A DNA stretch of 64,000 nucleotides from Flavobacterium piscis (GTDB lineage: Bacteria > Bacteroidota > Bacteroidia > Flavobacteriales > Flavobacteriaceae), in NCBI RefSeq assembly GCF_001686925.1, contig NZ_LVEN01000012.1:310001-374000 (forward strand), given 5' to 3'. How positions within the stretch are numbered: the stretch's first letter is position 1; each line of letters starts with the position of its first letter. The notes beneath the pieces were generated by a model. That model was not told the DNA's origin. It worked only from the letters and a program-made list of their open reading frames with translations, and did not search any database. Position numbers and translations under genes: made by a program. Of the stretch, positions 7,980 to 17,239 are shown piece after piece.

Positions 7980-10973
7980 ATGAAATTTAACTATACTCTT
8001 CTTTTTATAATCGCCTTTTTTACTTTTTCAACTGCTCAAACAATAGACGCAACTTTAATCGAATTAAATTTTCATGAAGATAGTACTCCACAGGATCTCA
8101 CTTCATCATCATCAGGATTTTATTTTACTGCAACAGATGGATACTTTAAAAAATATGGTAGAGAATTATGGTATTCTAATGGTAAAGTAAACGGAACGGT
8201 TATGATTAAGGATATTAAACCCGGACAGAATTCTTCTAACCCAAGTAATTTAGTTTTAGTAAACGATATACTCTATTTCACAGCAAATGATGGCGTTCAT
8301 GGAACGGAACTGTGGAAAAGTGATGGAACTGAATCCGGAACACTAATGATTAAAGATATAAGACCTAACAATAATGATGATTATAATGGTCCTTCGAATT
8401 TATTATCTTTTAATGGAAAATTATTTTTTACTGCAACCAACGATATTAATGGAATTGAGTTGTGGGAAAGTGACGGAACTGAACCTGGGACCAATATGAT
8501 AAAAGATATAAATCCTAATGGAGATAGTAATCCAAATGGATTATTTGTTTTTAATAATGGCTTATATTTTATTGCAAACGATGGTATAAATGGAATGGAA
8601 TTATGGAAAAGCGATGGAACAGAAGCCGGAACTTCAATGCTTAAGAATATCAATCCAATTTTTGCAGCGTTAAATTACGGAAATCAATTTCTGATTATGA
8701 ATAATAACTTTTATTTTTTCGCAAATGATGGAATAAAAGGTTTCGAGTTATGGAAGAGTGATGGGACCGGATCGGGAACCATATTAGTAAAAGATATTCG
8801 TACAGGCAATAATTCAAGTTCACAAGTATTAAATGGAGCCGTACTTAATAATATAATAATTTTTGAAGCTAATGATGGAATCAATGGTACCGAATTATGG
8901 AAAAGTGACGGAACAGAAGCCGGAACTTCAATGATACTAAATATTAATAATACAAATAATAGCAGCTTAAACTATGGTAATAAATTCATAGAATTTAATA
9001 ATGAGGTTTATTTTATTGCAAACGATAATATACATGGGGATGAAATATGGAAAACTAATGGAACATCAAATGGTACCATTTTATTAAAAGATATAAATGA
9101 TGGAATTTCATCCATATCAATAGAAAAATTTCATGTTGATAAAGTAAATAACAAACTTCTATTTTATACTAACAGTACTAATTCCTCTGATAAAAAACTT
9201 TGGGTCAGTGATGGGACATTAAATGGCACAATAGAATTAGCAAATGTTAAAGCCAGTAATATTTCAGGATTAAAAGAAACCTTTATCAGTATTCATAATC
9301 TTACTTTTTTAACTGGTCAAAATGAATTAAACGGAATTGAGCTATGGAGTACAGATGGAACAGCTGCCGGAACATCCCTATTTGAAGATCTAAATTATTC
9401 AAATAGCAGCAATTCTTCAAAATTTACTACTGTCAATAGTAATGTCTTTTTTAAAGCACGAGGAAAAGAATATGGAAGCCAGTTATTTAAAAGCGACGGA
9501 ACTATTACTGGTACGAAATTAGTTAAAGATATTAATCCTGGTTACGAAGCTATTGATGATCTCTCCGAAATGAAAGCAATAAATGGTACTTTGTTTTTTA
9601 GCGCAATTGATAATATTCATGGTTATGAATTATGGAAAAGTGATGGAACAGAAAGTGGTACTGTGATGATAAAAGATATAAATCCAGGTATCAATAGCAG
9701 TATGATAAATTACAATCAAAAACAAGAATTTACTGTAATAGATAATATTTTATATTTTTATGCAAATGATGGCGTGCATGGCTTTGAATTATGGAGAAGT
9801 GATGGAACTGAGTCTGGGACTTATATGATAAAAGATATAAAAGCTGATACTGGTGTTTTTAATGATGGTAGCTATCCCAGATACTTTACTAAATTAAATA
9901 ATATAATTTATTTTGTTGCTAATGATATTACCGGTACGGGTTTGTGGAGCACAAATGGTACTGCATCCGGAACAGTTAAGATATTAAATTTAAATGACAT
10001 AAGAACCTTAAAGACGGTAAATAACAAATTAATGATTTTTGCTGCGACAACTGTAACTAATGCTGGTCCAAATGATTTATGGATCTCAGATGGAACAGCA
10101 GCTGGGACAAATCATATCAAATCTTTTGCAGTTAATGTAGATAGTGATATTCGATATAGTACAATTTTAAATAATGAATTATATTTTGTTGCTACAAGCC
10201 CCGAAAGTTTTAATAAAGCAATTTATAGAACAGATGGAACTACAGCAGGTACGGTTTTATTATTTGATGGAGCAACACATCCAACACTCGCCAATCTTGA
10301 TATCGATCATATTTTAACGTGCGGTAATTATGTTTACTTCTCTGTTCAGGACTTTTATAAAACCGATAAAGAATTATGGAGATGTAATAATAAGATCACT
10401 GAAAAAGTTGCAGGATCTGATACAAAGGATTTTATATCTATTAGGAATCTTACTTGCTACAATGATAATCTACTATATTTAGCTGAATTGTTTCCTCATA
10501 AAATTTGGTTAATCAATAATAATTTGAACAAGCCTTTAGATATAAACATAAATATAATAAATGGCAAAAAATTTGACGGATATGATGCAATAGAAGAATT
10601 AGGAACAAGTAATGAGAAATTATATTTTAGAGCGCGCAATGATATTAGCGGAAATGAGCTATACGTTACAAAAATAAATATTCCTTCCTTAGGGACTTCT
10701 GATTATTATAATTCTCAGAATGGAAGTCTAAAACAAGTAAATGCTTATCCCAATCCTGCAAATCAATATGTAAATATTAAAGCTACTAATGATTCTGAAA
10801 TTGTTAAATTTCAATTATGGGATTCAACAGGGAAAAAAATTGACGAACAATTTAATAAAGATGAGAAAAAAGAAATTAAATATGACGTAAGTAGATTACC
10901 GAATGGAATCTATTTTATTAAGGTAACACTTTCTACTGGTAGAATTAATGATTTAAAGTTAATTGTTAATTAG
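7980..10973 (+). CDS. Secreted ELW/DGT-repeat protein with type IX secretion C-terminal domain
   Basis: A 997-residue protein with a signal peptide (MKFNYTLLFIIAFFTFSTAQ). The body is about 15-17 tandem repeats of roughly 45-55 residues, each centred on a motif such as ELWKSDGTESGT followed by MIKDI and a strand like LYFTANDGVHG. This is a known bacterial ELWxxDGT repeat, predicted to form a beta-propeller-like or solenoid surface. The last ~80 residues (from NAYPNPANQYVNI to the C-terminal KLIVN) form a type A T9SS sorting domain, so the protein should cross the outer membrane by the Por/Gld system and be cleaved or anchored. Function is unknown; adhesion or surface binding is possible. It stands alone, with a terminator after it. 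Confidence 0.88.
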   Translation: MKFNYTLLFIIAFFTFSTAQTIDATLIELNFHEDSTPQDLTSSSSGFYFTATDGYFKKYGRELWYSNGKVNGTVMIKDIKPGQNSSNPSNLVLVNDILYFTANDGVHGTELWKSDGTESGTLMIKDIRPNNNDDYNGPSNLLSFNGKLFFTATNDINGIELWESDGTEPGTNMIKDINPNGDSNPNGLFVFNNGLYFIANDGINGMELWKSDGTEAGTSMLKNINPIFAALNYGNQFLIMNNNFYFFANDGIKGFELWKSDGTGSGTILVKDIRTGNNSSSQVLNGAVLNNIIIFEANDGINGTELWKSDGTEAGTSMILNINNTNNSSLNYGNKFIEFNNEVYFIANDNIHGDEIWKTNGTSNGTILLKDINDGISSISIEKFHVDKVNNKLLFYTNSTNSSDKKLWVSDGTLNGTIELANVKASNISGLKETFISIHNLTFLTGQNELNGIELWSTDGTAAGTSLFEDLNYSNSSNSSKFTTVNSNVFFKARGKEYGSQLFKSDGTITGTKLVKDINPGYEAIDDLSEMKAINGTLFFSAIDNIHGYELWKSDGTESGTVMIKDINPGINSSMINYNQKQEFTVIDNILYFYANDGVHGFELWRSDGTESGTYMIKDIKADTGVFNDGSYPRYFTKLNNIIYFVANDITGTGLWSTNGTASGTVKILNLNDIRTLKTVNNKLMIFAATTVTNAGPNDLWISDGTAAGTNHIKSFAVNVDSDIRYSTILNNELYFVATSPESFNKAIYRTDGTTAGTVLLFDGATHPTLANLDIDHILTCGNYVYFSVQDFYKTDKELWRCNNKITEKVAGSDTKDFISIRNLTCYNDNLLYLAELFPHKIWLINNNLNKPLDININIINGKKFDGYDAIEELGTSNEKLYFRARNDISGNELYVTKINIPSLGTSDYYNSQNGSLKQVNAYPNPANQYVNIKATNDSEIVKFQLWDSTGKKIDEQFNKDEKKEIKYDVSRLPNGIYFIKVTLSTGRINDLKLIVN

Positions 10974-11060
10974 CAAATTGAATCGTTATACTTTCAAACT
11001 GTCTTAATTTATTTCAACCTCTTTCATGATAAATTAGGATAAATAATCTAAACTAAAAAA

Positions 11061-11090
11061 AACCTCGACTTTCTAAAATCGAGGTTTTTC
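11061..11090. terminator. Rho-independent terminator after the ELW-repeat gene
   Basis: AACCTCGA (11061-11068) pairs with TCGAGGTT (11079-11086), followed by a T run on the plus strand and preceded by an A run, so it could work in both directions. Confidence 0.85.
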
Positions 11091-11116
11091 TTTGATAAAA
11101 TACATATTTTAAAATT

Positions 11117-11221
11117 CTACTCCACATCCAAATAAGGATTTAAAACCTCAGCTAATTCATTCAGCCAATAAAAGCTGTTTTGTAAATTGTCGATTTCGTT
11201 TTGAAGAGTTTCATGTTGCCC
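11117..11221 (-). pseudogene. Possible 3' gene remnant
   Basis: Read on the minus strand, about 33 codons before a TAG at 11117-11119 give QHETLQNEIDNLQNSFYWLN then ELAEVLNPYLDVE. This looks like a real amphipathic C-terminal helix rather than random AT-rich translation. A TAA lies immediately upstream in the same frame and no start codon is present, so only a remnant remains. I do not recognise the family. Confidence 0.35.
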
Positions 11222-11245
11222 TTAAAGCTCGCTCTACCTCGATCT

Positions 11246-11340
11246 GTACGAAGTCTCCCGACTTCGTACACATCACTATATTCCATTTCTATCTAGATTT
11301 ATAATGTCTCATTGGAACAGGTACGAAGTCAGGAGACTTC
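11246..11340. repeat. Palindromic GTACGAAGTC repeats
   Basis: GTACGAAGTC (11246-11255) and GACTTCGTAC (11260-11269) form a perfect 10-bp stem around TCCC. A degenerate second copy (GTACGAAGTCAGGAGACTTC) starts near 11321. Neither is followed by a T run. They look like decaying dispersed palindromes in gene-free DNA. Confidence 0.6.
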
Positions 11341-11372
11341 ACACAGCATAAATAATTACACTGGCAATTAAA

Positions 11373-11408
11373 AAAAAATGCAAGACCAAAATTGATCTTG
11401 CATTTTTT
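11373..11408. terminator. Bidirectional terminator next to the PfpI-like gene
   Basis: ATGCAAGA (11378-11385) pairs with TCTTGCAT (11396-11403), flanked by an A run and a T run. It lies 26 bases beyond the stop of the minus-strand gene at 11434 and can serve it. Confidence 0.85.
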
Positions 11409-11433
11409 GTAACATGATAAATGTAAAAAGAAA

Positions 11434-11982
11434 CTACACAGTCTGACGTTCATGTTTTCCTTCTTTAATTTCTTCCACCATTTTTTTATTAAAAGCGGGC
11501 AAATCATTTGGGTTTCGGCTGGTTACTAATCCGTTGTCTACGACTACTTCTGAGTCTTCCCATTGTGCTCCGGCATTTATTAAATCGTTTTTAACAGAGA
11601 AGAACGAAGTTACTTTTCGACCTTTTAAAACATCAGCATCTACCAGAATTTGAGGACCATGACAAATAGCCGCTACTGGTTTTTTACTTTCAAAAAAGGA
11701 ACGTACAAAATTTACTGCGGCCTCTTCTCTTCTCAATAAATCAGGGTTTATAACTCCTCCCGGAAGTACCAAAGCATCGTAATCAGCTTCATTTGCCTGA
11801 TCTAATACTACATCAACATTATATTCCTTGCTCCAATTTCCGTCTTTCCAGGATTTGATAGTTCCAGATTTTAAACTGATGATATCTGCATTCCAGCCTT
11901 GCTCTTCAAGATAGGCTTTAGGCGATGATAATTCTGATTCTTCAAAACCGTTTGTTGCTAATATGGCTATATTCTTTTTCAT
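11434..11982 (-). CDS. PfpI/DJ-1 family protein (YhbO-like)
   Basis: A 182-residue cytoplasmic protein of the class I glutamine-amidotransferase-like fold. The nucleophile elbow reads AAICHGP with Cys107 followed by His108, and the conserved Glu lies in NGFEESEL near residue 14. Family members are described as general-stress proteins with protease, glyoxalase or deglycase activities; which applies here cannot be told. Length is normal. It is a single gene with its own terminator at 11373. Confidence 0.9.
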   Translation of the reverse strand: MKKNIAILATNGFEESELSSPKAYLEEQGWNADIISLKSGTIKSWKDGNWSKEYNVDVVLDQANEADYDALVLPGGVINPDLLRREEAAVNFVRSFFESKKPVAAICHGPQILVDADVLKGRKVTSFFSVKNDLINAGAQWEDSEVVVDNGLVTSRNPNDLPAFNKKMVEEIKEGKHERQTV

Positions 11983-12666
11983 AATTCTAATTTTTAAAAC
12001 GTTATTAATTTTGATTTAGTTAAAATTAGTAATTCCATACAGCCAGCGAAAACAGACGATGTTAAACATTTCTTTAAAAAAAGTTAATTAACTGAAAATC
12101 AAATTATTATTAAAAATTAAATTGAAATTATATAAGATTCAAGTCAATTTGGATTATTATTTTATAGGATGAGCGTTCAGAAAATAATTAAATTACTTAG
12201 TATAAAAATGAAAGCAGTTTTTTCTTTTAAAAAATAAAATTTTCTTATGGAACAACTGACTAGCCCTGATGGGAGGGAAAATCCTTTTTCTTGCTCCTTT
12301 AGCAAGGAAAAGATTTGGAAGGACAGCAGGAATAGCTCCTAAAAAAACTTAAATTCCAAATTTTAAAATTCCAAATTCCAAAAGGATTTATTTGAGTTTT
12401 GTTTTCATAATCCTTCAACTACGCTCAGGATGACTATTGGGGTATAAAAAACTAAATAATAGAAGACTTACACTTTTTGAAGTTTTGGGACTATCAGGAT
12501 TATTATGGGTGATAATTAAGTTGTTCTTTTCCTACGAGATTCAATTTTAACAGCGATTGCGATAATTAATTGCTATTTTTGATTTTCTCTTAAAAATACA
12601 ATTCATCAGGAATATTCAACTTTAGATCCTGATTCATACAAAAACCAATTATAACAATATTAGATT
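11983..12666. other. Intergenic region with one structured repeat (684 bp)
   Basis: Very AT-rich with no supported ORF. It contains structured element B (12260-12347) and a single-sided copy of the CTTCAACTACGCTCAGGATG repeat (about 12415-12435). It must also hold the divergent promoters of the PfpI-like gene and the two-component operon, but I cannot point to a good -7/-33 pair. Confidence 0.6.
12260..12347 (+). repeat. Structured dispersed element, copy B
   Basis: CTAGCCCTGATGGGAGGGAA, then ATCCTTTTTC, hairpin TTGCT-CCTTT-AGCAA, GGAAAAGAT, and a 3' part GGACAGCAGGAATAGCTCCT followed by seven A. Same skeleton as copies at 7699, 21184, 24794 and 46750, with an independent but paired stem. 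Confidence 0.8.
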
Positions 12667-13338
12667 ATGAATGTTCTACTCATTGAGGATGATAAACGCA
12701 TTAGCGAATTTATTATAAAAGGTTTAGAAGAAAATAATTTTACGGTGCATCTGGCAGAAACGGGCGAGATTGCACGAGATCTTCTTCAGCACGATACCTG
12801 GGATATTATCCTGATGGATATTATGTTGCCGGGAATCGACGGAATTCAGCTCACGAAAATGATGCGTTTCAAGAAAATTCATACTCCAATATTAATGCTC
12901 AGCGCACTCAGCGATACTGATGATAAAGTCAATGCACTGGATTCCGGTGCCGATGATTATTTGGTTAAACCGTTTCATTTTAAGGAATTGATTTCGAGAG
13001 TAAATGCTTTGACGCGCAGAACTAAATTTAATTATGATAAAGTAGAAACTTTATACACCTTAGGAAGTTTAGCCATAAACCCTGAAGAACACAAGGTTAC
13101 AGAAAATGATGTATTGATCGATTTGTCTCCGCGTGAATACAAACTGCTTTTATTTTTACTGGAAAACAGAAACAAGGTAATGTCAAGAACTCAGATTTTA
13201 AACGCAGTCTGGGGCATTAATTATGATAATAATACAAATGTTGTCGATGTTTATATTTCTTATTTAAGAAACAAAATCGAGCAAAACCATAAATTCATCC
13301 ATACCATAAAAGGAACCGGATATATGCTTAAAGAATAG
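12667..13338 (+). CDS. OmpR-family response regulator (CusR/CzcR-like)
   Basis: A 223-residue regulator. The receiver domain (1-~115) has the acidic pocket IEDD at 7-9, phosphoacceptor Asp51 in IILMDIMLPG, and the Lys in VKPF. A winged-helix DNA-binding domain follows (LSPREYKLLLFLL, then VDVYISYLRNKIE and KGTGYML). The kinase gene follows 2 bases after its stop, and a heavy-metal RND operon starts just downstream on the same strand, so control of that pump in response to metal is the natural inference. Confidence 0.93.
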   Translation: MNVLLIEDDKRISEFIIKGLEENNFTVHLAETGEIARDLLQHDTWDIILMDIMLPGIDGIQLTKMMRFKKIHTPILMLSALSDTDDKVNALDSGADDYLVKPFHFKELISRVNALTRRTKFNYDKVETLYTLGSLAINPEEHKVTENDVLIDLSPREYKLLLFLLENRNKVMSRTQILNAVWGINYDNNTNVVDVYISYLRNKIEQNHKFIHTIKGTGYMLKE

Positions 13339-13340
13339 TC

Positions 13341-14699
13341 ATGAAAATTCGCAACAAGTTTACTTTAATATCTTCTTTTACGTTTAGCGTTGTCTTTGTC
13401 ATTGCTTCTATTATTACGTATTTGTCTTTTTATGGCTATTCTGAAAAGATCATTTTTAACGAACTTCAGAAAACGTGTTTGTTAACCGGAATTTTTTATC
13501 TGGAAAAAGATGAATTACCGGAGAATCAGCATTTGATTATTGGACAGCAATTCAGGGAAAATTCACTTGAGATTATTTCGCGTGTTTATAATAATAAAAA
13601 TGAAATTGTATACGGTGATAAAACAATCGATGAAAATATAAATACAGACAGACTGGATTACATTCGTAAGAATCGAAAATTGAATTTTAAATCGAATCAT
13701 CATTTCTATTTCGGAAGTTTTTATCATGATAATCAGGGGGATTTTGTGGTTTTTGTCAAGAAAAACGATCAGGAGTTTAAAACCATTACCAACAGATTAT
13801 TGATCATTATGATTTTGGTTTTAATAAGCGGATTAATCACGATATATATCGTGAGCCGTTTGCTTTCGAATCTGGCGTACAGTCCGATAAAAAATATTAT
13901 CAATCAGGTAAATGAAATCGAAGCTTCGTCGCTCGATCGCCATATTGTTTCGCCAAATACCAAAGATGATATTCAGGAACTGATCGAAACGTATAATAAT
14001 TTGTTCAAGCGACTTTCGGATACTTTTATCATTCAGAAAAACTTTATCAATTATGTTTCGCATGAATTCAAAACGCCTTTAACTGCCATCTCCGGAAATC
14101 TGGAAGTATTTGCACAAAAGGACAGAACTAGTGCCGAATACAAAGAAATGTCTGAAAAAGTATTAGAAAACGTGTATCAGATCGAAGATACGATGAACAC
14201 GCTGATGATGCTTTCGGGATTGAGAAACAATACAGAACTCAATGAAATTTTCAGGGTTGATGAACTAGTTTGGGACATCAACGATCAATTGCCAGATGTG
14301 TATCAGTTAAAAAGTTCTCAGATACAAATTGCGATTGAAATTGTCAATGACAAACTGCTTTCGATAAAAGGAAACAGCAACGAAATTAAGATTGCTTTGT
14401 ACAATATTATAGAAAATGCCGTAAAATACTCTAACGGAAATCCGATCAAAATAAGTTTGTTACAACAGAATGATCAGCTTAAAATTGTAATTGAAGATCA
14501 CGGAGGTGGCATTAGCGAAGAGGATTTAAAATTCATCAAACAAACCTTTTACAGGGGTAAAAATGTCAATGATATAAAAGGCAGCGGTGTTGGGCTTTCG
14601 TTGGCCAATATTATCTTCAAACAAAATAATATTCACTTTACGATTACATCCAAAAAAGACGTTGGAACGACGGTAACCTTACTATTTCCGCCACTCTAA
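13341..14699 (+). CDS. HisKA sensor histidine kinase (CusS/CzcS-like)
   Basis: A 452-residue kinase with TM1 near residues 10-30, a ~120-residue periplasmic sensor region, TM2 near 153-172, and a HAMP-like linker. The dimerisation box is FINYVSHEFKTPLTAISGN with His241. The ATPase domain shows N (IALYNIIENAVKYSN), G1 (IEDHGGGIS) and G2 (GSGVGLSLAN) boxes. The periplasmic part has no obvious His/Cys/Met metal cluster, so the ligand remains open. It is in an operon with the response regulator and upstream of the CzcCBA-like set. Confidence 0.93.
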   Translation: MKIRNKFTLISSFTFSVVFVIASIITYLSFYGYSEKIIFNELQKTCLLTGIFYLEKDELPENQHLIIGQQFRENSLEIISRVYNNKNEIVYGDKTIDENINTDRLDYIRKNRKLNFKSNHHFYFGSFYHDNQGDFVVFVKKNDQEFKTITNRLLIIMILVLISGLITIYIVSRLLSNLAYSPIKNIINQVNEIEASSLDRHIVSPNTKDDIQELIETYNNLFKRLSDTFIIQKNFINYVSHEFKTPLTAISGNLEVFAQKDRTSAEYKEMSEKVLENVYQIEDTMNTLMMLSGLRNNTELNEIFRVDELVWDINDQLPDVYQLKSSQIQIAIEIVNDKLLSIKGNSNEIKIALYNIIENAVKYSNGNPIKISLLQQNDQLKIVIEDHGGGISEEDLKFIKQTFYRGKNVNDIKGSGVGLSLANIIFKQNNIHFTITSKKDVGTTVTLLFPPL

Positions 14700-14765
14700 T
14701 CGTTTTCTAATGTAACTCTAACTCCTTTCTAACACACATCAAATTAGGGTTTAATATGCTGTAGA

Positions 14766-14773
14766 TAGCTTTG
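14766..14773 (+). promoter_or_regulatory. Candidate -7 element of the metal-efflux operon
   Basis: TAGCTTTG matches the Bacteroidetes -7 consensus TAnnTTTG and ends 24 bases before the TTG at 14798. I see no good -33 TTG at the usual 19-21 bp distance, so support is partial. If used, transcription would start near 14780, which rules out the upstream TTG at 14771 as start codon. Confidence 0.45.
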
Positions 14774-14797
14774 CATCATATTAAAAACAAACTTAAT

Positions 14798-16084
14798 TTG
14801 AAACGTATACTCTTAACCCTACTCGTTATTGTATCGCACAAAAGTGTGGCACAAATTACTGCAATAAACGATACAATTGTTCTTTCCCGAACACAGGCCG
14901 AGGCTTTGTTTCTGGATAAGAATATTGCTCTTCTTTCGGAAAAACTAAACATTGACATTGCCGATGCGCAGGTGATTCAGGCTAAATTATGGCCGAATCC
15001 TACCCTGACGATTGGTGAGCTTAACCTCTGGCACAATGCTACAGCGCAGGAAGTTCCTCCTTTGTGGGGCAATTTTGGTAAAACTACTCAGGTTACGGCA
15101 GAACTTGAACAACTCGTACAAACAGCCGGAAAACGTAAAAAGCTTATCGCGATGGAAAAAGTGAGCGCTGATATCGCTAAAGAATACTTTAAAACCTTTT
15201 TACGCAATCTAAAAATCGAGTTTAGAGGTAATCTTACTGAACTTCAATATACTCAGGCTCAGGAAGCGGTTTACAAAAAACAGCTTTCGTCGATGCAAAC
15301 CATGCTAAAAGGATATGGTAATCAGGTCGCTCAGGGAAATATAGGCCGTGGCGAATACATTCGACTAAAAGCATCTGAACTGCAGTTCTTAAAAGAAATC
15401 AGCGATTTAAAAAAAGAAAACAATTCATTACAAAAAGAACTGAAGGTTTTAATGAATCTGCCTGCTACAAGCTACATCCAACTTACAGATGAAGGTTTTA
15501 TTCCTGACAATAAAAATATCGAAAATATCAACTTAGGCAATCTTATGGCTTCGGCAATAGAAAATCGCCCTGATATGAAAGTTATTAAGTTAGGAAATGA
15601 TTACAACGATAATAAGTACAAATACGAAAAAGCAATGAGAACGCCAGACGTTACATTGGGCATTAGCTACGATCGTGGTGCCAGTACGATGAATGATTTC
15701 GTAGGACTTGGTTTTGCATTGGATCTTCCGTTTTTTAATAGAAACCAAGGAAATATAAAAGCGGCTAAAATAGCAATTGAACAAGGTAAATTATTGACCG
15801 AAGAGAAAACAATAAGCGTACAATCTGAGGTTTTACAAGCTTATGAAGATCTTATTGTAACCAAAAAACTGTACGAAAGCGTTGAGGCTAATTATGAATC
15901 AGATTTAGATAAACTTCTGGAAAGCTACCGCAAAAACTTCATGCAGCGCAACACCAGTATGTTAGAATATCTTGATTTTGTTGATGCTTACTTAGACAAC
16001 AAATCGATCCTGCTGAATTCTAAAAAAGACCTGAATAAAAACCTTGAAGAATTGCGCTACATCGCGGGTCAGGAAATCAATTAA
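14798..16084 (+). CDS. CzcC/CusC-type outer-membrane efflux protein
   Basis: TolC-superfamily channel of a metal-efflux system, 428 residues from the TTG chosen here. The frame extends to another TTG at 14771, but the TTG at 14798 opens directly on a signal peptide (MKRILLTLLVIVSHKSVAQ) and lies at the right distance from a -7 element at 14766. There is no ATG in this part, so a TTG start seems real. The mature part has two OEP repeats with long helices (for example LKIEFRGNLTELQYTQAQEA). The adaptor follows 32 bases downstream. Confidence 0.88.
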   Translation: MKRILLTLLVIVSHKSVAQITAINDTIVLSRTQAEALFLDKNIALLSEKLNIDIADAQVIQAKLWPNPTLTIGELNLWHNATAQEVPPLWGNFGKTTQVTAELEQLVQTAGKRKKLIAMEKVSADIAKEYFKTFLRNLKIEFRGNLTELQYTQAQEAVYKKQLSSMQTMLKGYGNQVAQGNIGRGEYIRLKASELQFLKEISDLKKENNSLQKELKVLMNLPATSYIQLTDEGFIPDNKNIENINLGNLMASAIENRPDMKVIKLGNDYNDNKYKYEKAMRTPDVTLGISYDRGASTMNDFVGLGFALDLPFFNRNQGNIKAAKIAIEQGKLLTEEKTISVQSEVLQAYEDLIVTKKLYESVEANYESDLDKLLESYRKNFMQRNTSMLEYLDFVDAYLDNKSILLNSKKDLNKNLEELRYIAGQEIN

Positions 16085-16116
16085 AATCTAATTATCTAAA
16101 AATAATAACAAACATA

Positions 16117-17205
16117 ATGAAGAAACTTATTTTACTCCCGATACTTGGGTTAATGCTCGTTTACGGATGTGGCAAAAAAGAAGAAATCAAAGATACAAAA
16201 GAGGAAAAATTTTGTATCGACAAAGACTTAAAAGAAAAAATCACAATCGAACCTGTTCAAAAACGTTCGGTTAGTGAATCGATAAACCTTACCGGAAATA
16301 TAACGTATAACGCAGATCATGTAGTGCAGTTTAACAGCCTTGTTGAAGGGATTATTACCAAAACTACTTTTTCATTGGGTGATTATGTCAAAAAAGGACA
16401 AGTTCTGGCCGAGATAAAAAGTACAGAACTCAACAGTATGCAAGCTGAAAGTAAATCGTTTCAATCGCAAATAGCGGTGGCTCAACGTAATTTACAATCG
16501 ACCAAATCGATGTTTGAAGACGGAATCGCTTCTCAAAAAGATTTAATGCAGGCACAAAGCGAACTGGATGTTTTAAAATCTTCGTTAGAAAATGTGAAAG
16601 CCAATCTTGCCATGTTTAGCGCCAGCAGCGAAAGATCTGTTTTCCTGATAAAAGCACCTACTGAAGGTTATATCGTAGCTAAAAACATAAGTCCCGGAAT
16701 GCAGATTACAGATGGCAGCGAACCCCTTTTTACTATTTCTGATCTCAAAGAAATCTGGGTTTTGGTCAATGTATACACCAGTAATTTAAAAAATGTAAGC
16801 GAAAATATGTTGGTCGATGTAACCACACCAGCATATCCGGATGAAATTTTTAAAGGAAAAATAAAAATGATGGCTAAAGTTTTTGATGCCGATGAACATG
16901 TTCTGAAAGCCAGAATTGTAATGGAAAACAAAAACTTAAAACTAAAACCGGGAATGACTGCCGATATCATTATCGATAAAAGTAAAGGCGGCGAAATGCT
17001 TGCTGCCGTTCCTGCAAAAGCAGTCATTTTTGATAACAATCGCGATCATATCCTGATTTATAAAAACGATTGCACGATCGAAACCAGAGAAGTGAATCCG
17101 ATTATAAAAAACAACAACTGGATTTATTTTGATAAAGGAGTTAATGAAGGTGAAATGGTGATTACTAAAAATCAACTGTTAATTCACGAACGATTAAAAA
17201 ACTAA
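16117..17205 (+). CDS. CzcB/CusB-type periplasmic adaptor lipoprotein
   Basis: A 362-residue membrane fusion protein. MKKLILLPILGLMLVYGCGK is a lipoprotein signal with Cys18. The split lipoyl-like domain is seen in GDYVKKGQVLAEIKSTEL and IKAPTEGYIVAKNISPGMQI, with a helical hairpin between, then a beta-barrel region (IWVLVNVYTSNLKNV) and a C-terminal domain (VPAKAVIF). It lacks a long Met- or His-rich metal-binding extension. It lies between the outer-membrane channel and the pump in one operon. Confidence 0.92.
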   Translation: MKKLILLPILGLMLVYGCGKKEEIKDTKEEKFCIDKDLKEKITIEPVQKRSVSESINLTGNITYNADHVVQFNSLVEGIITKTTFSLGDYVKKGQVLAEIKSTELNSMQAESKSFQSQIAVAQRNLQSTKSMFEDGIASQKDLMQAQSELDVLKSSLENVKANLAMFSASSERSVFLIKAPTEGYIVAKNISPGMQITDGSEPLFTISDLKEIWVLVNVYTSNLKNVSENMLVDVTTPAYPDEIFKGKIKMMAKVFDADEHVLKARIVMENKNLKLKPGMTADIIIDKSKGGEMLAAVPAKAVIFDNNRDHILIYKNDCTIETREVNPIIKNNNWIYFDKGVNEGEMVITKNQLLIHERLKN

Positions 17206-17239
17206 TTATCCCTAAAAACGGATAAACACCATACAAAAT

